Shown here piece by piece: positions 9,301 through 24,300 of a DNA stretch of 64,000 nt (position 1 is the stretch's first letter; each line of letters begins with the position of its first letter). The DNA lies in assembly GCF_036588685.1 (NCBI RefSeq), contig NC_086386.1, positions 22,464,931-22,528,930 of the forward strand, read 5' to 3'. The position numbers were made by a program, and so were the translations under genes. The DNA comes from Mytilus trossulus. Taxonomy: Eukaryota > Mollusca > Bivalvia > Mytilida > Mytilidae. The notes under the pieces were generated by a model. The model had not been told where the DNA came from and did no database searches. It saw nothing but the letters and a program-made list of their open reading frames with translations.

Positions 9301-12300
9301 TATGTATTGTGTACTCGTATGAATACTTTGAAAAATGCAACTAACACAAAATATGAAAATAAAAGATATATTTTGATAATCAAATTCCATGGTTTCATAA
9401 GCAATTAATAACACAGAGAGGAACCTTGGCGTTATTGTTGTAGCGCTTACCATCAGGGGCATTACTTAAACAAGAAACAATCAAAATTACCTATTCAAGT
9501 AATTTTGAAAACGAGGCTATTTTAAATATAACTTATATAACTTTTCTAAATCTTATTTTCATAGGTGTCAAATAATACATATTTAACTAGCTTTAACAAA
9601 TTTTCACAGTCATCTGGTTATTTTTCCAATTAAATATAAAATCTAATCTTTTTGAAACATTACTTAACTTTCTGACGCACTAATCTTTCATACCGACGCT
9701 TCTGGGTCAAAGATTGGTCTCTTGGGACTATCAAATTATCATTTTCATCCAAAATCTTAGAGGTAGACTGATATAGATTGATTTTTACCTGTGAATTAGT
9801 TAAGAGTTGAAGTTATTGATAATTTAACAAAAAAACTAAAGATCTTCCTTAAATTAAGTGTGATTACTAGTTTTTTCAAATAAAAATAAAAATGATTTAA
9901 TCATGTATTTTATTTTTGTAGTTATTTCCAAAGTAGCCCTTTATCCTTTTACTATTCTCAAATCTAATAGATTCTTTATTTTATGACATAAAATGATGTT
10001 AAAATTGATGAAATCTACATTTAGGCCATGCTTCTATTGAAATTTGATAACTCTATTAAGTAAGTTTATTATTCTTAAAATAACAAAATACCTATATAAT
10101 ACCTATATAAGTTGAACTGAATTTTAATGTGCGTATTGTTATGCGTTGACTTTTCTACGTCGGTTAGAGGTATAGGAGGAGGGTTGAGATCTCACAAACA
10201 TGTTTAACCCCGCCGCATTTTTGCGCCTGTCCCAAGTCAGGAGCCTCTGGACTTTGTTAGTCTTGTATTATTTTTAATTTAGTTTCTTGTGTACAATTTG
10301 GAAATTAGTATGGCGTTCATTATCACTGAACTAGTATATATTTGTTTAGGGGCCAGCTGAAGGACGCCTCCGGTTGCGGGAATTTCTCGCTACATTGAAG
10401 ACCTGTTGGTGACCTTCTGCTGTTGTTTTTTTATTTGGTCGGGTTGTTGTCTCTTTGACACATTCCCCATGTCCATTCTCAATTTTATTCTTAAAAAATA
10501 CTTGTTTAAGTAACGCCCCTGACTGGCTAAAGGACAATGTTCGCAACCAGTAGTGAAATTAAACATTTAAAGTTGAAAAATCCCTGTTATAAATAATTTT
10601 ATACCTGCCTGAGTACAAACAATCAAACAATTATAAGTCCGTTTGTGTCTAAAAAGAGAAATTCAGGCCAGATTTACCTTTTGATGAAAGTTTACATTTA
10701 TGCAAAATTAAAAGGATAAGATCGTGTTTAAAAAAATATGCTGACAGTTTTGATATCCTGGTGCCAATACGATCATCATATACATTAGGACTAATATAGT
10801 GTAAGCCAGACGTTCGCTTTGTTAACAACTGACGCTCGAATGTAATATATTAATAACAAAAGATATTGGTTTCTGAATATGGGTGATGCATCTGCTTTAA
10901 CCTTAAATCTATATAAGACGTCGTTTACCGATTGTCACCTTATAGTAAATAATCAACAAAGAAACATGGATATTGAGCACGTCCATAACATGTACAATCA
11001 GATAATAGTTTATTCAATTGACAGATGAATGCGTATTGCGATCACCGGATTTTTTACCCGGGGTCACGCTCAGGTCACTATGAATACGGAAAATATGTCG
11101 GCAAATTACTTCCTGAAGGCAAACCATAAAAAAAGTAAACTTCTTCTAAATGTGGACAAATTAAAGAATTTTTTCAGAAAAATGTATATGAACATAAGTT
11201 TAATAGTGACAAATATCCATTTTGTTATAAACAAAAATATGCATATTTCTTTTTCATTTGAGGTTTTATATGACTAACATTTTCATATTCTAAATTTATT
11301 TCAAAAATTTGATAGTTAAGATATTCAAATCTTTAATTTTAGCATAACGCACAGTTTTAATGCTTTCTCTTTTTGAAAGCTTGATTTTACTTTAAATTTT
11401 GATTACTAAATTTGAAATAAAAACACGGACTAAATGAAAAGATAAGTTGTTTTATTTCGTGTTACGGGAAGCTTTTAAGATCTAAGCAGAATAAAGAAAA
11501 ACAAAAACCCCAAAACGAAATAAAACAAAACAATTTGAAATTTGTCAACAAAAATATGAAACAACGAAGTGAAATGAATGATATTACCAAAATAACTTTT
11601 TAAAGAATACTTTTGTAACATTTTCATGAATGATAGTGTAAATTCCTTACAAGATGTGTTTGTAATATTGTGAGTCGTATTAGTGTAAATACAAAACACT
11701 TTATTTTGAGTAACTAACGGTATCTTAATAAAATTGCCTGACAATAAGTTAATGAAGATTATTTTACTTTGTCTCTTTTGACAACCCCGCGTTGATATCC
11801 ATACCCAACTAAATTACTTGGTTACATACCCATGCACATCTTAATCACTGTATTGTTTTTCAAATAAATGTGTCTCCAGATGTCTCGTCTATTGGTTCAC
11901 ATGCGTGAAAAAAAACAAAAAAACTTGTAAGAATATGCCAATTTCGATAACAGAAGAGCAAATCGTCACTTTCCATTTCAAAAATAATGCAGCGTTTTGT
12001 AGATCAACACAATTCTGCTAAGTATCAGTTAAATTCCGGACCCTTCATTTTATTTCTTAGATTTCATCATTTGTTAATTCTCAAACATCCCAATTGGTGT
12101 TAGACAGACATAAAAGATGTGTAAATACAGAAGGCAAATAATGTTATTGCTACAATACTATTTATCATAGATTTAATGTTTAAGGATGGAAATACTGTGC
12201 TGCATATTGCTTCCAGAAATAGTAACCGTCAAACTATCGAATGTTTGTTACAAAAATATTGTGATCCAAATATATTAAACAATAAGGTAAGTACCTATAG

Positions 12301-15300
12301 CATGTATAGTGAAATATACATTTGTTACATATACTAGATTGATGTTTTGGTGAAAATTCTATATGAAAGAATTCACTTTGTAATGCAACGTCAAATTACA
12401 TTCGACAATATCCTTTTCTGATGCAAATGATATTTTAATTTCAACAAAAATAGCATAACAACTATTCTTCTGTGTAGATGAAATTAAAGTTCTTATTGTT
12501 TGTGCGACATCTTTGCCTGAAAGAGTTCTAACCATATCATTGAATCTTCATATTCCTCAAATCGTAATGAAGGAAAGTTAGAGGGAGGATCAACATTGTT
12601 TTTTGTTTAACATTGCCATTCAAGCGGGCTGTTTGGCTAGCCGCAAAATCACGTTCAACCCACCATTTATTCTTAAAATGTCCCATACCAAGTCAGGAAA
12701 ATGGCCATTGTTATATCATAGTTTGTTTCTGTGTGTTGCACTTTAGTGTTGTGTATCTGTGTGTCGTAGTTCTTCTTCAATATTTGATGTGTTTCCCTCA
12801 GTTTTATTTTGTAACCTGGAATAATTTTTATTTTTGTCTCAATCGATTTATGAATTTGATTTACAGCGGTATAACACTGTTGCATTTATTTATCAATTTA
12901 TTTTGATACTTTTGATAGTTTTGATAGTTTTTAATAGTTTCAAAAGTTCCATGTATAATTTGTGGTATTTTGTTTTCACTTTATTGTATTACAAGCCAGG
13001 TAATCAGCATGTAGTATTGGAAAATAATGTCATTGATAATTTGATATTATTAATTTGCTATTTCATCATTGTTTTCAAATACTAAAATTATTCTGCACAA
13101 TAAAGATATTCTACTCCAGGGATAACATGTAATTACTGCAGGTTAACATAACTCCACATTCCCTGAATATGGTTTTGGTGCATTACGGAATGCGATATAT
13201 AACTCATCTTCGTAGTTCGCTGTGACACTATATTTAAACATTACAAAACGAACTATTCCGTAACAGAAAGAAAGTGGTTTAGCTTAGGCCGTGTTCACAC
13301 CAAACGCCGTGTAGAGTAAACATGTTTACAATTAGTGTAGCGTAGTGTACACTGGTTTCACATTACATTTGTTCACATCTATACACCTTGTTTAGCTACC
13401 TGTACATTAGATTTGTTCCCACTTGTAAACTATATGTCATTTAAATGTTCATTACGTAAAGCTGAATTGAAAATTTGAAAAAAATTCTAGCGGTAAGGGA
13501 ACAACCATTTGACTTCAAAAGGGGGGTGGGGATGGGAATGGAAATATTCCGATCCTCAATTTGATAAACAAAAAATGGTCATACAGATGATAAAAAAAAT
13601 TATTCTGAATCAAGAGTTTCCCCATACAATATAGTGTTAAATATTGAAAAAAGTATTTGATCACCAGCATCGAAAAAAAAAAGGAATAAAAACGTACCCG
13701 CAATAAAAAAAAAACTGACTCAGATATAAAAAAAATAACCCTCCCCCTTTTTTAAGTTAAGTGGTTGCTACTTTATGAAAGCCATTTTTATAATTTCGAT
13801 AGTTTGAATATACTAGAGATGTCTTGATAACGCATTAGAAAACGTTAGCTGCAACAGTGTGCTTACAGCCGAAAAAAAGAGGATTGAGATATTAGGGATC
13901 ACTTCATTTTTATCTTTTCTGTTCGTTTCAAATGGTATTTTTTCTCCAAGGAGTATTTGGTAAAGGAATAGGGTAACGGTTTTTTTAATTTATTTTATGT
14001 GTTATTTAACGGAACTGAGATACTAGACAGACATATCATTTACCTCACACTTTTTTTAGTCATGCATTTATGCGTGAATCGTTTTTTTAGTAAAGACCAG
14101 TGGCGAATATTTATGTGTATGTAAAGTCGATTCGGGAATACCTTTTCAATTGAATTAGGTAGCAACTATTTACTTCATTTTTTGTGAAGGGGGAGGGGGG
14201 CGTGAGCTGTTGATTTTTTTCAGGACAAATTTTGGTGACAAGTCGGAATCAATTTTAGCATTATATATAGTGGCAGCTGAGGGTGACACAAAAAAAAAAA
14301 AAAAAATTCAGGGCCAAAAACTGGAAACATTTTTTATTTCCAAAACAAAAGAGCCCACCGACCCCACCCCCTTGCCTTTATGTTTTGTACTCGACTATAA
14401 TAGCCCCCTCCCCCCGAAAATCAATTGGTTGCTGCCTTATGGGTTCGGCAATGATGCTGCTTTGAGTCTTGATTAGGGGTTAATAAAGTACGTTAATTTT
14501 TTTTAACAAAAAAAAATCTGTAAAATTTAGACAACTAATAATTATCAAAAATATAAATTTTACTCAAAAATAGTTTCCTCCTTAAATATATACACGATAA
14601 AACTAATGTCCTAAATGCCTAGTTTTGTGTACACAAGGCCTACATTGACTATCGACTGTGTGAAGGTAAAACATGATTTAAACTACATGTAAACATTTAG
14701 TTTTATCAATGGGAACGCAATTGTGTTTAGTTTACATGTGAGTTACACTAACACAACACCGAATTTAGGTCAATGTGAACACGGCCTTAAATTGCTAAAC
14801 TAAATGTTATCTACACAAACACATCGACTGATGATTACAAGATTAAATATGAAGAGATTTTCTCTCGAATGCATACCAGTTCTATCCCCTTATTTTGAAA
14901 TTAAGATATACATTTATAAAGCAGCTATCGATTTTCTAATATAGTTTACAAATAAAATAATATATGTTTATCTCAGAGTGAAAAGCCAATAGACGTTGTC
15001 GGAGGTGACCCAGAAATAATAAAGATATTAAAGGTAAATGATATCTATGTTTTCTTTTTATCAGTTATTAATTTACTGAACACATATACAACCAAGAGCA
15101 GTTATATTACGTCATAAAACAATAAGGTACATAAGCGCAATTCATTGCAGATAGGCGGTTATGGTAGCAGTTTACCAATTCCTCTATTCATATTCTAAAC
15201 TTGGATATATATGATTGCTCATTTCAAAGCTGAGACACTTTTACATATTTGGTTAAAAGAGTTTGTTTCATGACTCATTACAAAGGCCCTTAACATCCGA

Positions 15301-18300
15301 AAGTTTTTATTGCAACAATATTAATAGTATTTGAAAATGTATAATTGTTTCAGCTTAAGCTGTAAAAGTTTTTCAGTAATTGGTTTTTTTTTGTGTTGTA
15401 TATGTCATGTCTTAAATGTGGGTAAATTACGCTAAAGTTCTTGCCTTTTTGAAAAATCTATGACAGCATGACAAATGTAAAATGGCACCACCTCTCGCCA
15501 ACAATCTTGTTTTGCATGTTTTCCGAAATATTCCCTTATTTCAATACACTTTGAAGCAGCTATAGATTTGTTTTTAGATAACTTACGTTTTTTTAACCTT
15601 TATTTGTGATAATGATACACATATTTTATCACAACATGTAAGTGGCAATACATCACAAGTTGGTATTGCAACAGTATTATATGGTACAATTGATTAAAAT
15701 TGTTTTTCTTACATTAACAATAAATTGAAATTTGAGATAAGCTTTACACTTTGTTTCGTTTTACTTCAAAAATTATGTTTAAGCAATACACACGCAATTA
15801 ATTTATTCAAAATATGTCAGTTAAAGTGCCATTAAATGGTTTACAGACAAGTCTCATCCTCGGGATACGAAGTGAGACTCATTTTTGTCGAGCCTTCGAC
15901 TTGAGTCGAAAGAGTGAGACATAGCAATCCTACATTCCGCCGGCGTCGTCGTCGTCGGCGGTGACGTCCACCTATATTCACTCTGTGGTTGAAGTTCCCG
16001 GCGTAAATTGTGTAAAAAAATAAATCCCATGTTGTCTGTACTTTACTTATAATATGACTTTTTTTTTTTGCCAGGAAACTTTATATTAACTCTGTGGTTA
16101 ATTTTTTTTTAAATTTAAATAACTTTCTTTAACTATGCTGGATCTGTACCTTACTTGGACATAAGCTTGTTTATGATCATAAGTTAGTATCCAGAAGTAA
16201 ATTTTGTAACAATAACATTTCATTTTTTTCCGTAATTTATTTTAAATGGACTTAGTTTTTCTGCCAGGAAACAATACATTTACTCTGTCGTTAAAGATTT
16301 TAAAATTTTAATAACTTTTTTTAACTACCATGGATTTGTATCAACATTGGAGAGAGGCTTGTTTATGATCATAAGATAGTATCCAGAAGTAAATTTTGTA
16401 AAAAAAACATTTTTATGTAATTTACTTATATGAACTTAGTTTTACTACCAGGAAACATTACATTTACTCTGTGGTTAAAGTTTTTAAAATTTTGATAACT
16501 TTCTTAAACTTTCCTTAATTTGCAACAAACTTGGACAGAAGCGTTGTTTCTGATCATAACATAGTATCTCGAAGTAAAATCCATTTTTTTCCGTATTTTA
16601 TTTATAAATAGACTTAGTTTTTCCTCCATTTAACATTGCATACAGTCTGTAGTTAAATTTTTAATACATTAGAAGAATCATAAAATATCCTGAATTTTTA
16701 TCGAACTTGGACAAACGTTTCTTACAATCAAAAGAGAGTATCGAGAGGAATATTTTTAATGACTTTTTTCTCTCAATTTTGATGAGTGTGCGATCAACAG
16801 GAAAATTAGGCGAGACATTGAGTGCCATGGAAATCTTACGATTTTGTTTTTAAAATTTAGCACACCCCTAAGAGCCTATAGTAATGTGCCTTTTTGAAGT
16901 AAGAATAATTTTGTTTGTTAATAAAACTCTGGTTCTATATTCAGTTACTCCAAAGTTGTTACGTTTTTAATCGATGGTCCTCTGCTCTCCAAATCAGCAC
17001 AAATGGATTACTGTTCAGTCCATGATTCAAAATTTAATAAAATATGGGCAATATCCCTACATAGTTTCTTTGATGATGAACTACTTTTGTGATCCCAAGT
17101 CTTAGGCGCATTACAAAATTGATCAATATTTTTATTAATAGTTCAGCATTGTTCAACATCTCTTGGGTATTCTTCTCTGGATTGATTTATTTTGTATATA
17201 ATTATTTATGTGATTATATATAACATGTCTTTAGAAAAATAAAGATGTTTCGGCACAATGAGGCACAAAAGCAGCTTTGATTTGTCCCCAGAATACCTTC
17301 ACAGGTAATACTATGGATGTAACATCTAATGGTAACCTTCAAATATAATAAGTGGACACAGTTAAAGCATTCCATAAGGTTTCATGGGTCTAATTTATGC
17401 ATTTGATTGCAAAATTCTGCAAACATATAGATTCTATGAAAACTAATTCCCCTTAATGATATTCATGAAGAGCTATCAGTGATAACAAGGGGTTTGTAAA
17501 ATACAAGTTACCTTCATTTATAAAATCTGCTCTTTTGTACGATGTGCATTAATCCATAAAACAATTTCTAAAAAAAAGTTAATACATTGGGTAACATAGC
17601 GCAATATATTTCATGTAGATGGTAATGGTAATACTTCTCTCAATTCTTCTGCTCATAATGTAAACTTGAATATGTATGATGACTCATTTCGAAGCTAAGA
17701 CATTTTCACATTGAGGTTAAATGTTCGTGGTACTAATTGAGATTAGTTTTTTTTTCTATTATTTAGCAACACAATCCGAAATCGTTGTGGTGCGGCTTTT
17801 TGAGATAAATATTCCTCTTTTTCACACAAAACATGTAATAGCTCACTAATTTGTACATCTATGTTCTATGGTCCCCTGCTCTTCTAATTACCACCAATCG
17901 TGAAGGCTAGTCACTTGTTAAAGATTGAAATATGTCTAATATCGCTATACAGAGATTATTTGTGTACACCCTTCTTTGTGTTTCTTAGTTTAGGTGCATT
18001 AGGGATATTAACCATATCTATGTTCAAAGAAGATTTATGAGTCATATACAACAGTAAAACAGGAGGTAGTATAATTACCTATGAGACCACTATGTTAGAT
18101 GTTAGCTATAAGTGACATTCAACTCTTAACTATTGATAAACTCCAATGCTTACGCCTGAATTTTCTTTTGTAGGAATATGGAAATTCGATTTTACCTGGT
18201 GAGTATTATATATTTGTAACTCCATGAATCGCATAGGTTGTTAAGTCAAACTGATTATTCATATAAAAGTACATATTCTGATAGAAAAATAAATCAAACT

Positions 18301-21300
18301 GTTGACTTGAATATAACTTAACTTAAACATCTTAGGCGGTGTGTACTATTTTCATGTAGTTTATATTTAGTTATATATTTAAGAAAGAAACGATCTTTGA
18401 ATAAAATTGATCTTTATTACAATTATTTATAAAATTCTTTATAGAAATATTTGTCTTAATTGATATATTTATTCGTTTTTAAAAAAGAGACCAAAACCAC
18501 ATTGAAATAAACAGGTCACCGTACGACCTTCAACAATGAGCAAAGCCTAAACTGCATAGTCAGCTATAAAAGGCTGATAGTATCTCAGAACCGCCCAATT
18601 GAACTTAAAACAATCAATAAAAAAATATTACCCCCTCCATTTGCCAAATACTTCTTGGAGAAGAAATACAATTTGAAAAGATGAAAAGGTAGTGATCCCT
18701 TATATCTCAAATCATTTTTCTTCGTCTGTAAGCACGCTGCTGCAGCCTACGATTTCTTATGCGTAACCGAGACATCTTTAGTATCTTTAAACTACTGCAA
18801 ATCATCAAAATGGATTTTATAAAGGAGCAACCGCTTAACTTAAAAAAAAGAGGGGTTGGGGGGGGGGGGGGGATAAAACCGTGGTTCTTCATACCAAATT
18901 GATCAACGGACAAATAAAGAAAGGTAGTTAATATCATGTCAATACTTAAATTTTGACAGTGATCGTGAAATTAGGATCTTTTCTTTGTTCACTTCGATAA
19001 TGATGGAAGGTTATTGTGACTAAGGAAAACTATTGGATATGATTTCTGACACACTTTTGTCAGACTGGCAAACCAGCTCATAATGGTAACCGTGATAATT
19101 TCTTGAGTGATGACCTTAATTAAATTTATTCATAGACCTGTCGTAGCAACTTTTAAGAAAGCAGTATTCCACGTTAAAAAAAATCAACGTACTTTGAGAT
19201 AGCTCTAGAGTAACGTTTCAATTGAGATACATATGCTCCATATGCTGGTGCCGCTGGGATGTTGCAACACATAAATGGAAAATTGACTAAAGGAATTAAA
19301 AACATCTCGTTTGTCATAAATTTTGGTATTTAACCTACAATCAGTAGTCATTTCAAGAAAAAAGGTTTAAATATAAAGCAGATTTATCTGTATCGGTAGC
19401 ATCTTTTATTTCCAATTCACTTGTATATATCAAATGTAAGTGATCACTAAATCTATTATTATTAAGAGACAGTACATCATCAATATATCGAAAGGTGAAA
19501 TTAAAAGATTAGGCTAATTTCTTTTCTCATTTCTGTACAAGCCCTTGGATAAATTCTACTTCATAGGAATACAAAAACAAATCTGCAAGAGTGTTGATTT
19601 ATATTATTATGTTGATTTAAACCAATTTCTTTGACAATTAAAAAAACCCCAGAAATTTCATCACTTATTTGTGTTGAACATTTGTTCTCTGGTAATAACA
19701 AATAGCTAAACAATCCTGCATGGTTTTCCAAGCGTTTGATTACAACCTTTTTCAAAGGTTCCAAGTTAATATTAAATAAAATTTTAAATGGAATACAACT
19801 TATTAAAAATAATCTTGTATATGCTAACTTCTTATCACTTTATACAAGCTAATCGTCGTGTTGCAAACTAGAAAAAAGCTAGCCCTATTTTTTTCCTTAA
19901 CGAAATATGAAACCGTTATATCTAACGTTGTAATTTATAACAGAAGTCTCAAGAAAGACTATGTCCTACAAATCATGAAAGCTGTGAACATTGGCAAAAA
20001 CTGTACAACTATTTGATTTCGGCTTTTATTGTGAATCCAGAAAAAAATATAAGAATGAACAGAATTATCATAATAGTCAAATCTATATTTTGTGACGTGC
20101 TAAGAGATCATTATTTTAAAAAGATATAAGCCATGTACGTCGTCATGTTCCTTTCAACGATAACAAACCAACGCTACATCAAAACAAGTATTTATTTAAA
20201 TATAAGTACAGATCAAACCAGACGTTCATTATCAATAAAGCGTTTTTATCAATTCATATACATCCGATTTTATGATCAGGAGTATATCTTAACTAATTGA
20301 ACTTATAATTTCTAAGGCTAGAAACTTGTGCAAAATATTGTCAATACTTCATCCTTAATATAGTGATTTCAAAATATATAAATAATGGTTTCAAAGTTCT
20401 TTAAACATTGCTTAGATAATAAAATCGTGTCAAAAATTATGGATTACTTTGGTAACACACCATGACGAAATGAGGGATTTTTTTTATTTCTTTTTTCTTT
20501 TGTATCAATGTTTTTGAAATTTTTGCTGATCTTGTTGACTTTTTGTAAGTTATTCGGAATTCTTTCGTTTTATTAATGCAGTGTCTAGGAAAATATTCAT
20601 CTCTAACACCTAATGTTCATTTCATAATTTTCAAAAACTCATTTTTGTAAATCTTATAGAATCCTTGTTTTTTCAGTTTTTTTAAAAAAATTCAAATTAT
20701 GAAATTTTTCAAAAACAAATTTGCCCGATAAATTTTAATTGATTGTTTACCAAAAAAATACCAACAAGGTCACGGAACGTTTATTTTTTTTGTCGGTTTT
20801 GATACTGCATTATTATTCCACAATTATTTTTCAAAATGCTTATTGTTTCGATTAGGGGATCAAACATCCTGAGTCTGATTCCCAAACTCGGGAGAAAAAA
20901 CACCAATTTTTAATAGAAAAAAATCAGTAACTTTCTTTTGACGATTATTCTTACATGTTAATTATGACGTTCGTTTGAACTTGTCAGTGATGCTCGAATT
21001 TCATTTCTCAAATTCATATTTAAATTGTATAAGTTTATACAATCTATAAATGTGTATCAATTACCCTTCCCGAATGCTGAACTCATCGTTCTTACAAACA
21101 AAAACACATGGAGTTCCTGAGATCATTATTGTTGCTATTATTGCATCTATTAACTGCATGGAAACGTAAGCTGAAAGTTAAGATTCTATAAATATCACTT
21201 TGTTTTCTTTTACAAATATCTTTCCAAATGCTAGTATATAAGCTTCGTTTGATTTTAAATTGAAAAGCACTTCCGTATTAAATGTACATTTTAAGGCATG

Positions 21301-24300
21301 TGTAACACCAATAACTAAAAGACAAATTACATAAAGAAACGAAAGCAGAGAAATATCAGAAATATTATAAATGATTTGATAGATTAATTCAAGATTGCTG
21401 ATAATGCAACACACAAGACATACAATGTCGTTAAAGGACTTTTAGATGCAAGTGGAAACAAATAAGGGTACTGTATATTGATGCATAAAGATATGAATAC
21501 ATATGTGTCTATTTAACTCTCTTAATCACATCCTCACCAAACAAGGCTAACTGTCTTGTATGTAAGGAATAATATTTGCATATTTTTTAAAACTACCATT
21601 TTTATAATTCAATTTAGGTCTTCCTGCTGAAGTTAACAAATTTGATAAGAAATCAGCCCATGTCTTCTCTAGTTTATTGAAAGGAGAAAGCTATCCTCAC
21701 TATGAGTCAAGACTTATGCTTGCTGGCGAACAGGGCACCGGGAAGACAACTTTAGCCAGATATCTTGTCGGAAAACAGCCCACCAGATTAAGAATTTCAA
21801 CCGATGGGATAGAATTATACAATGGTCTTTCATTTATGGACCGTGAATCAAAGGAATGGCATGGTGGACATCAAGGTGAAACTCTAACTTACAATACAAA
21901 TGCTAGAAAAATATTGAATTTTGTCTGACAATATTGAAGTAACGCATCAGTTTCAGGCTATAACTTGAAACACAATTTTATATTGTGGGTATTATTTCTA
22001 TGTCCTGATGCTACGCCATTAGCTAGTATACTACATTTTTCAAAATCTTTCAAGAATGATACATATTCTTTCATTGCTTTCTCTTGCAATAACATGTTTT
22101 TTGTATAATTCTGAATATATGACAAATAACAAGATAGGTTTCTCGAAAATGTAGAAGGAATAACAAGACTTATATATGCATATTATAATTGTTTTCTGAA
22201 AAAAAGAAATAATTAAAACTTTGGTTTCGAATAACATAAATCAAGGGTACAGATGATTACCAATGTTCAAACACAAAGTAAGCAATACATTTGTACATAG
22301 TCGTATATAAAAATACAAAATGTACTTTCCTGTCTACTGGGGCATCAATGCCTCATCCTCTGTCAATAAATATTGCTATGTTTGATAGAAACACTTTCTC
22401 TAAAATGACTACCTCGCCCTAGAAATAATCAATTTTAAAATTGTAGACTCTCAAAACATCTGGGTGTCAATGTACGTTATTAGATTTGGCTCATAGCACC
22501 AATTTCGTTGATAAGTATACGGTCTTATTATTAAATGTTCCTACACCTTTCAGGATCAACATAACTGTTTCAGGTTTGTGGACACTATTTGTATTCAATG
22601 TTATTTTTTTCTTTTATTTCGATTTTCAACTGTTATATGTCTTTAATGTGACAATTTGTTTGACATGCCCATGTTTTAAGTTACGTTGTACATACAAAGG
22701 AACGTTCTTTATACATTTATATGTAACTGGTAAACTAATAAACAGGCATTTTGTTATGGCCAAATGTAACTACATTCTTTCACATGTCCTCGGGGTGATT
22801 TGCTGGGCCTGTAGTTTTGTTATTAAAATGGGAAATCACACCATTTACTAAGATGAGACCATAATATACGATTACTGGTAAACTTTAAATAATCTTAATA
22901 TTGGTACACATAATCATACATCTTAAGCTTGTTATTCAACATGTTCAAGTAAATTATAATGACACCTGGTTTTATTACGCTTTCGTCCAAACTGGTTGTC
23001 TAAAAGAAACAGTCAATATTATTTCATAAGTATAAACACTGATAGCAGTATTCTATGCATAGAAGCCTAACTAGTTCAACACAAATGCACATGAAATCTA
23101 TTAATTAAGTTTGATAATGAACTAGTATGGAGGAAAACACACACAATTGGAGTAAGTATGTTATGTATATTTTTATAGCTAAACAAAGTAGCGTATGGAT
23201 ATTGAAATAGTCATCAATGTAATTGTCTCAATTTTTAGCGCAGTATAAAAACAATATCAAATGTCGCCTTTTGAGATTCATAATGTAAGGTTTATCAATA
23301 TCTGACATTGGTTGTGTATTTTGTATATATGTACACACATATCATTTATTGACCTTATATATACGAGTTTAACTTTTATTGACAGTTCTGAATTATCATT
23401 TAAAACATCGAAATAAAATGAAACGCACGCATCTAACATGACATCATAACTATTTAATACAAATATAATGTACACCCCTTGCTACACTTGTAAACAAATT
23501 AATATGTCAATAATAATTATGACTAGAGTGAATGCTGTTATATAACGTATTGTACATATCAATTTCAGATTTCTCCCTGGAAGAAATAACCGTTAGCAGA
23601 TCCCTTTTGAAAGAAAAAAAACTTAGTAAAAGTGTTAAATTAGATGATTCAACACCATCCAGTCAAGATGTACCAGTCGAGGCACAAATAAAATCAATCC
23701 CGGGAAGCAAAAGAAACCTACAACATAAACCAAACGACACATTGTCGTCCGATACACCATCTGAATGGCCAGAACATGAAGGTTTGCTATCAAATAAAGT
23801 TACTACGATACCGTATGATGACATGTAGAAGTAGTTTATTCATTTGTTTTGTTAAGTTGAGCTTCACTTGCAAATTATATTTTTATTCTTATGAAGAACT
23901 TTTTTTCTCTCTGTAAGTTAGTCATTTCTAGTTGTGACCTAATGTCACCTTATTATGCTACCGGACTATTTTGAAACTGTGACGGTAACCTACTTTGTGG
24001 TACTTTTAAAAGAAGCTAGAGTATTGCTATGTTATATTGATCCTCATTCAAAATAATTTCGTGTAATCAATAACTAAGATTCGTGTCTTGGGATTACAAT
24101 GATTTCTAAATAACCAACAAAAGAACGAGGCGGGGAGTGCTTCAAGGAGACAAAAACCCGACAAAAAAGCAGAAATCAAACGTCAACAATAAAAACTCAG
24201 AACGAATAAATATTTTTTAAGTTTTCTCTTACTTTAAAATTTGCTGGTTATAAACATCAATGAAAAGATGAATGAATGAAAATCAAAAAACTTCGGAAAG

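Noticed and set aside
10346..10546. Open frame of 66 codons on the minus strand
   Set aside because: It falls wholly in the family C repeat, and other copies of that repeat do not keep the frame.
11475..11744. Open frame of 89 codons, minus strand
   Set aside because: Phe/Ile/Leu-rich, no similarity, inside an intron.
22486..22851. Open frame of 121 codons, plus strand
   Set aside because: It lies in an intron, is rich in Phe/Cys/Leu as expected from AT-rich noncoding sequence, and shows no motif or splice context.
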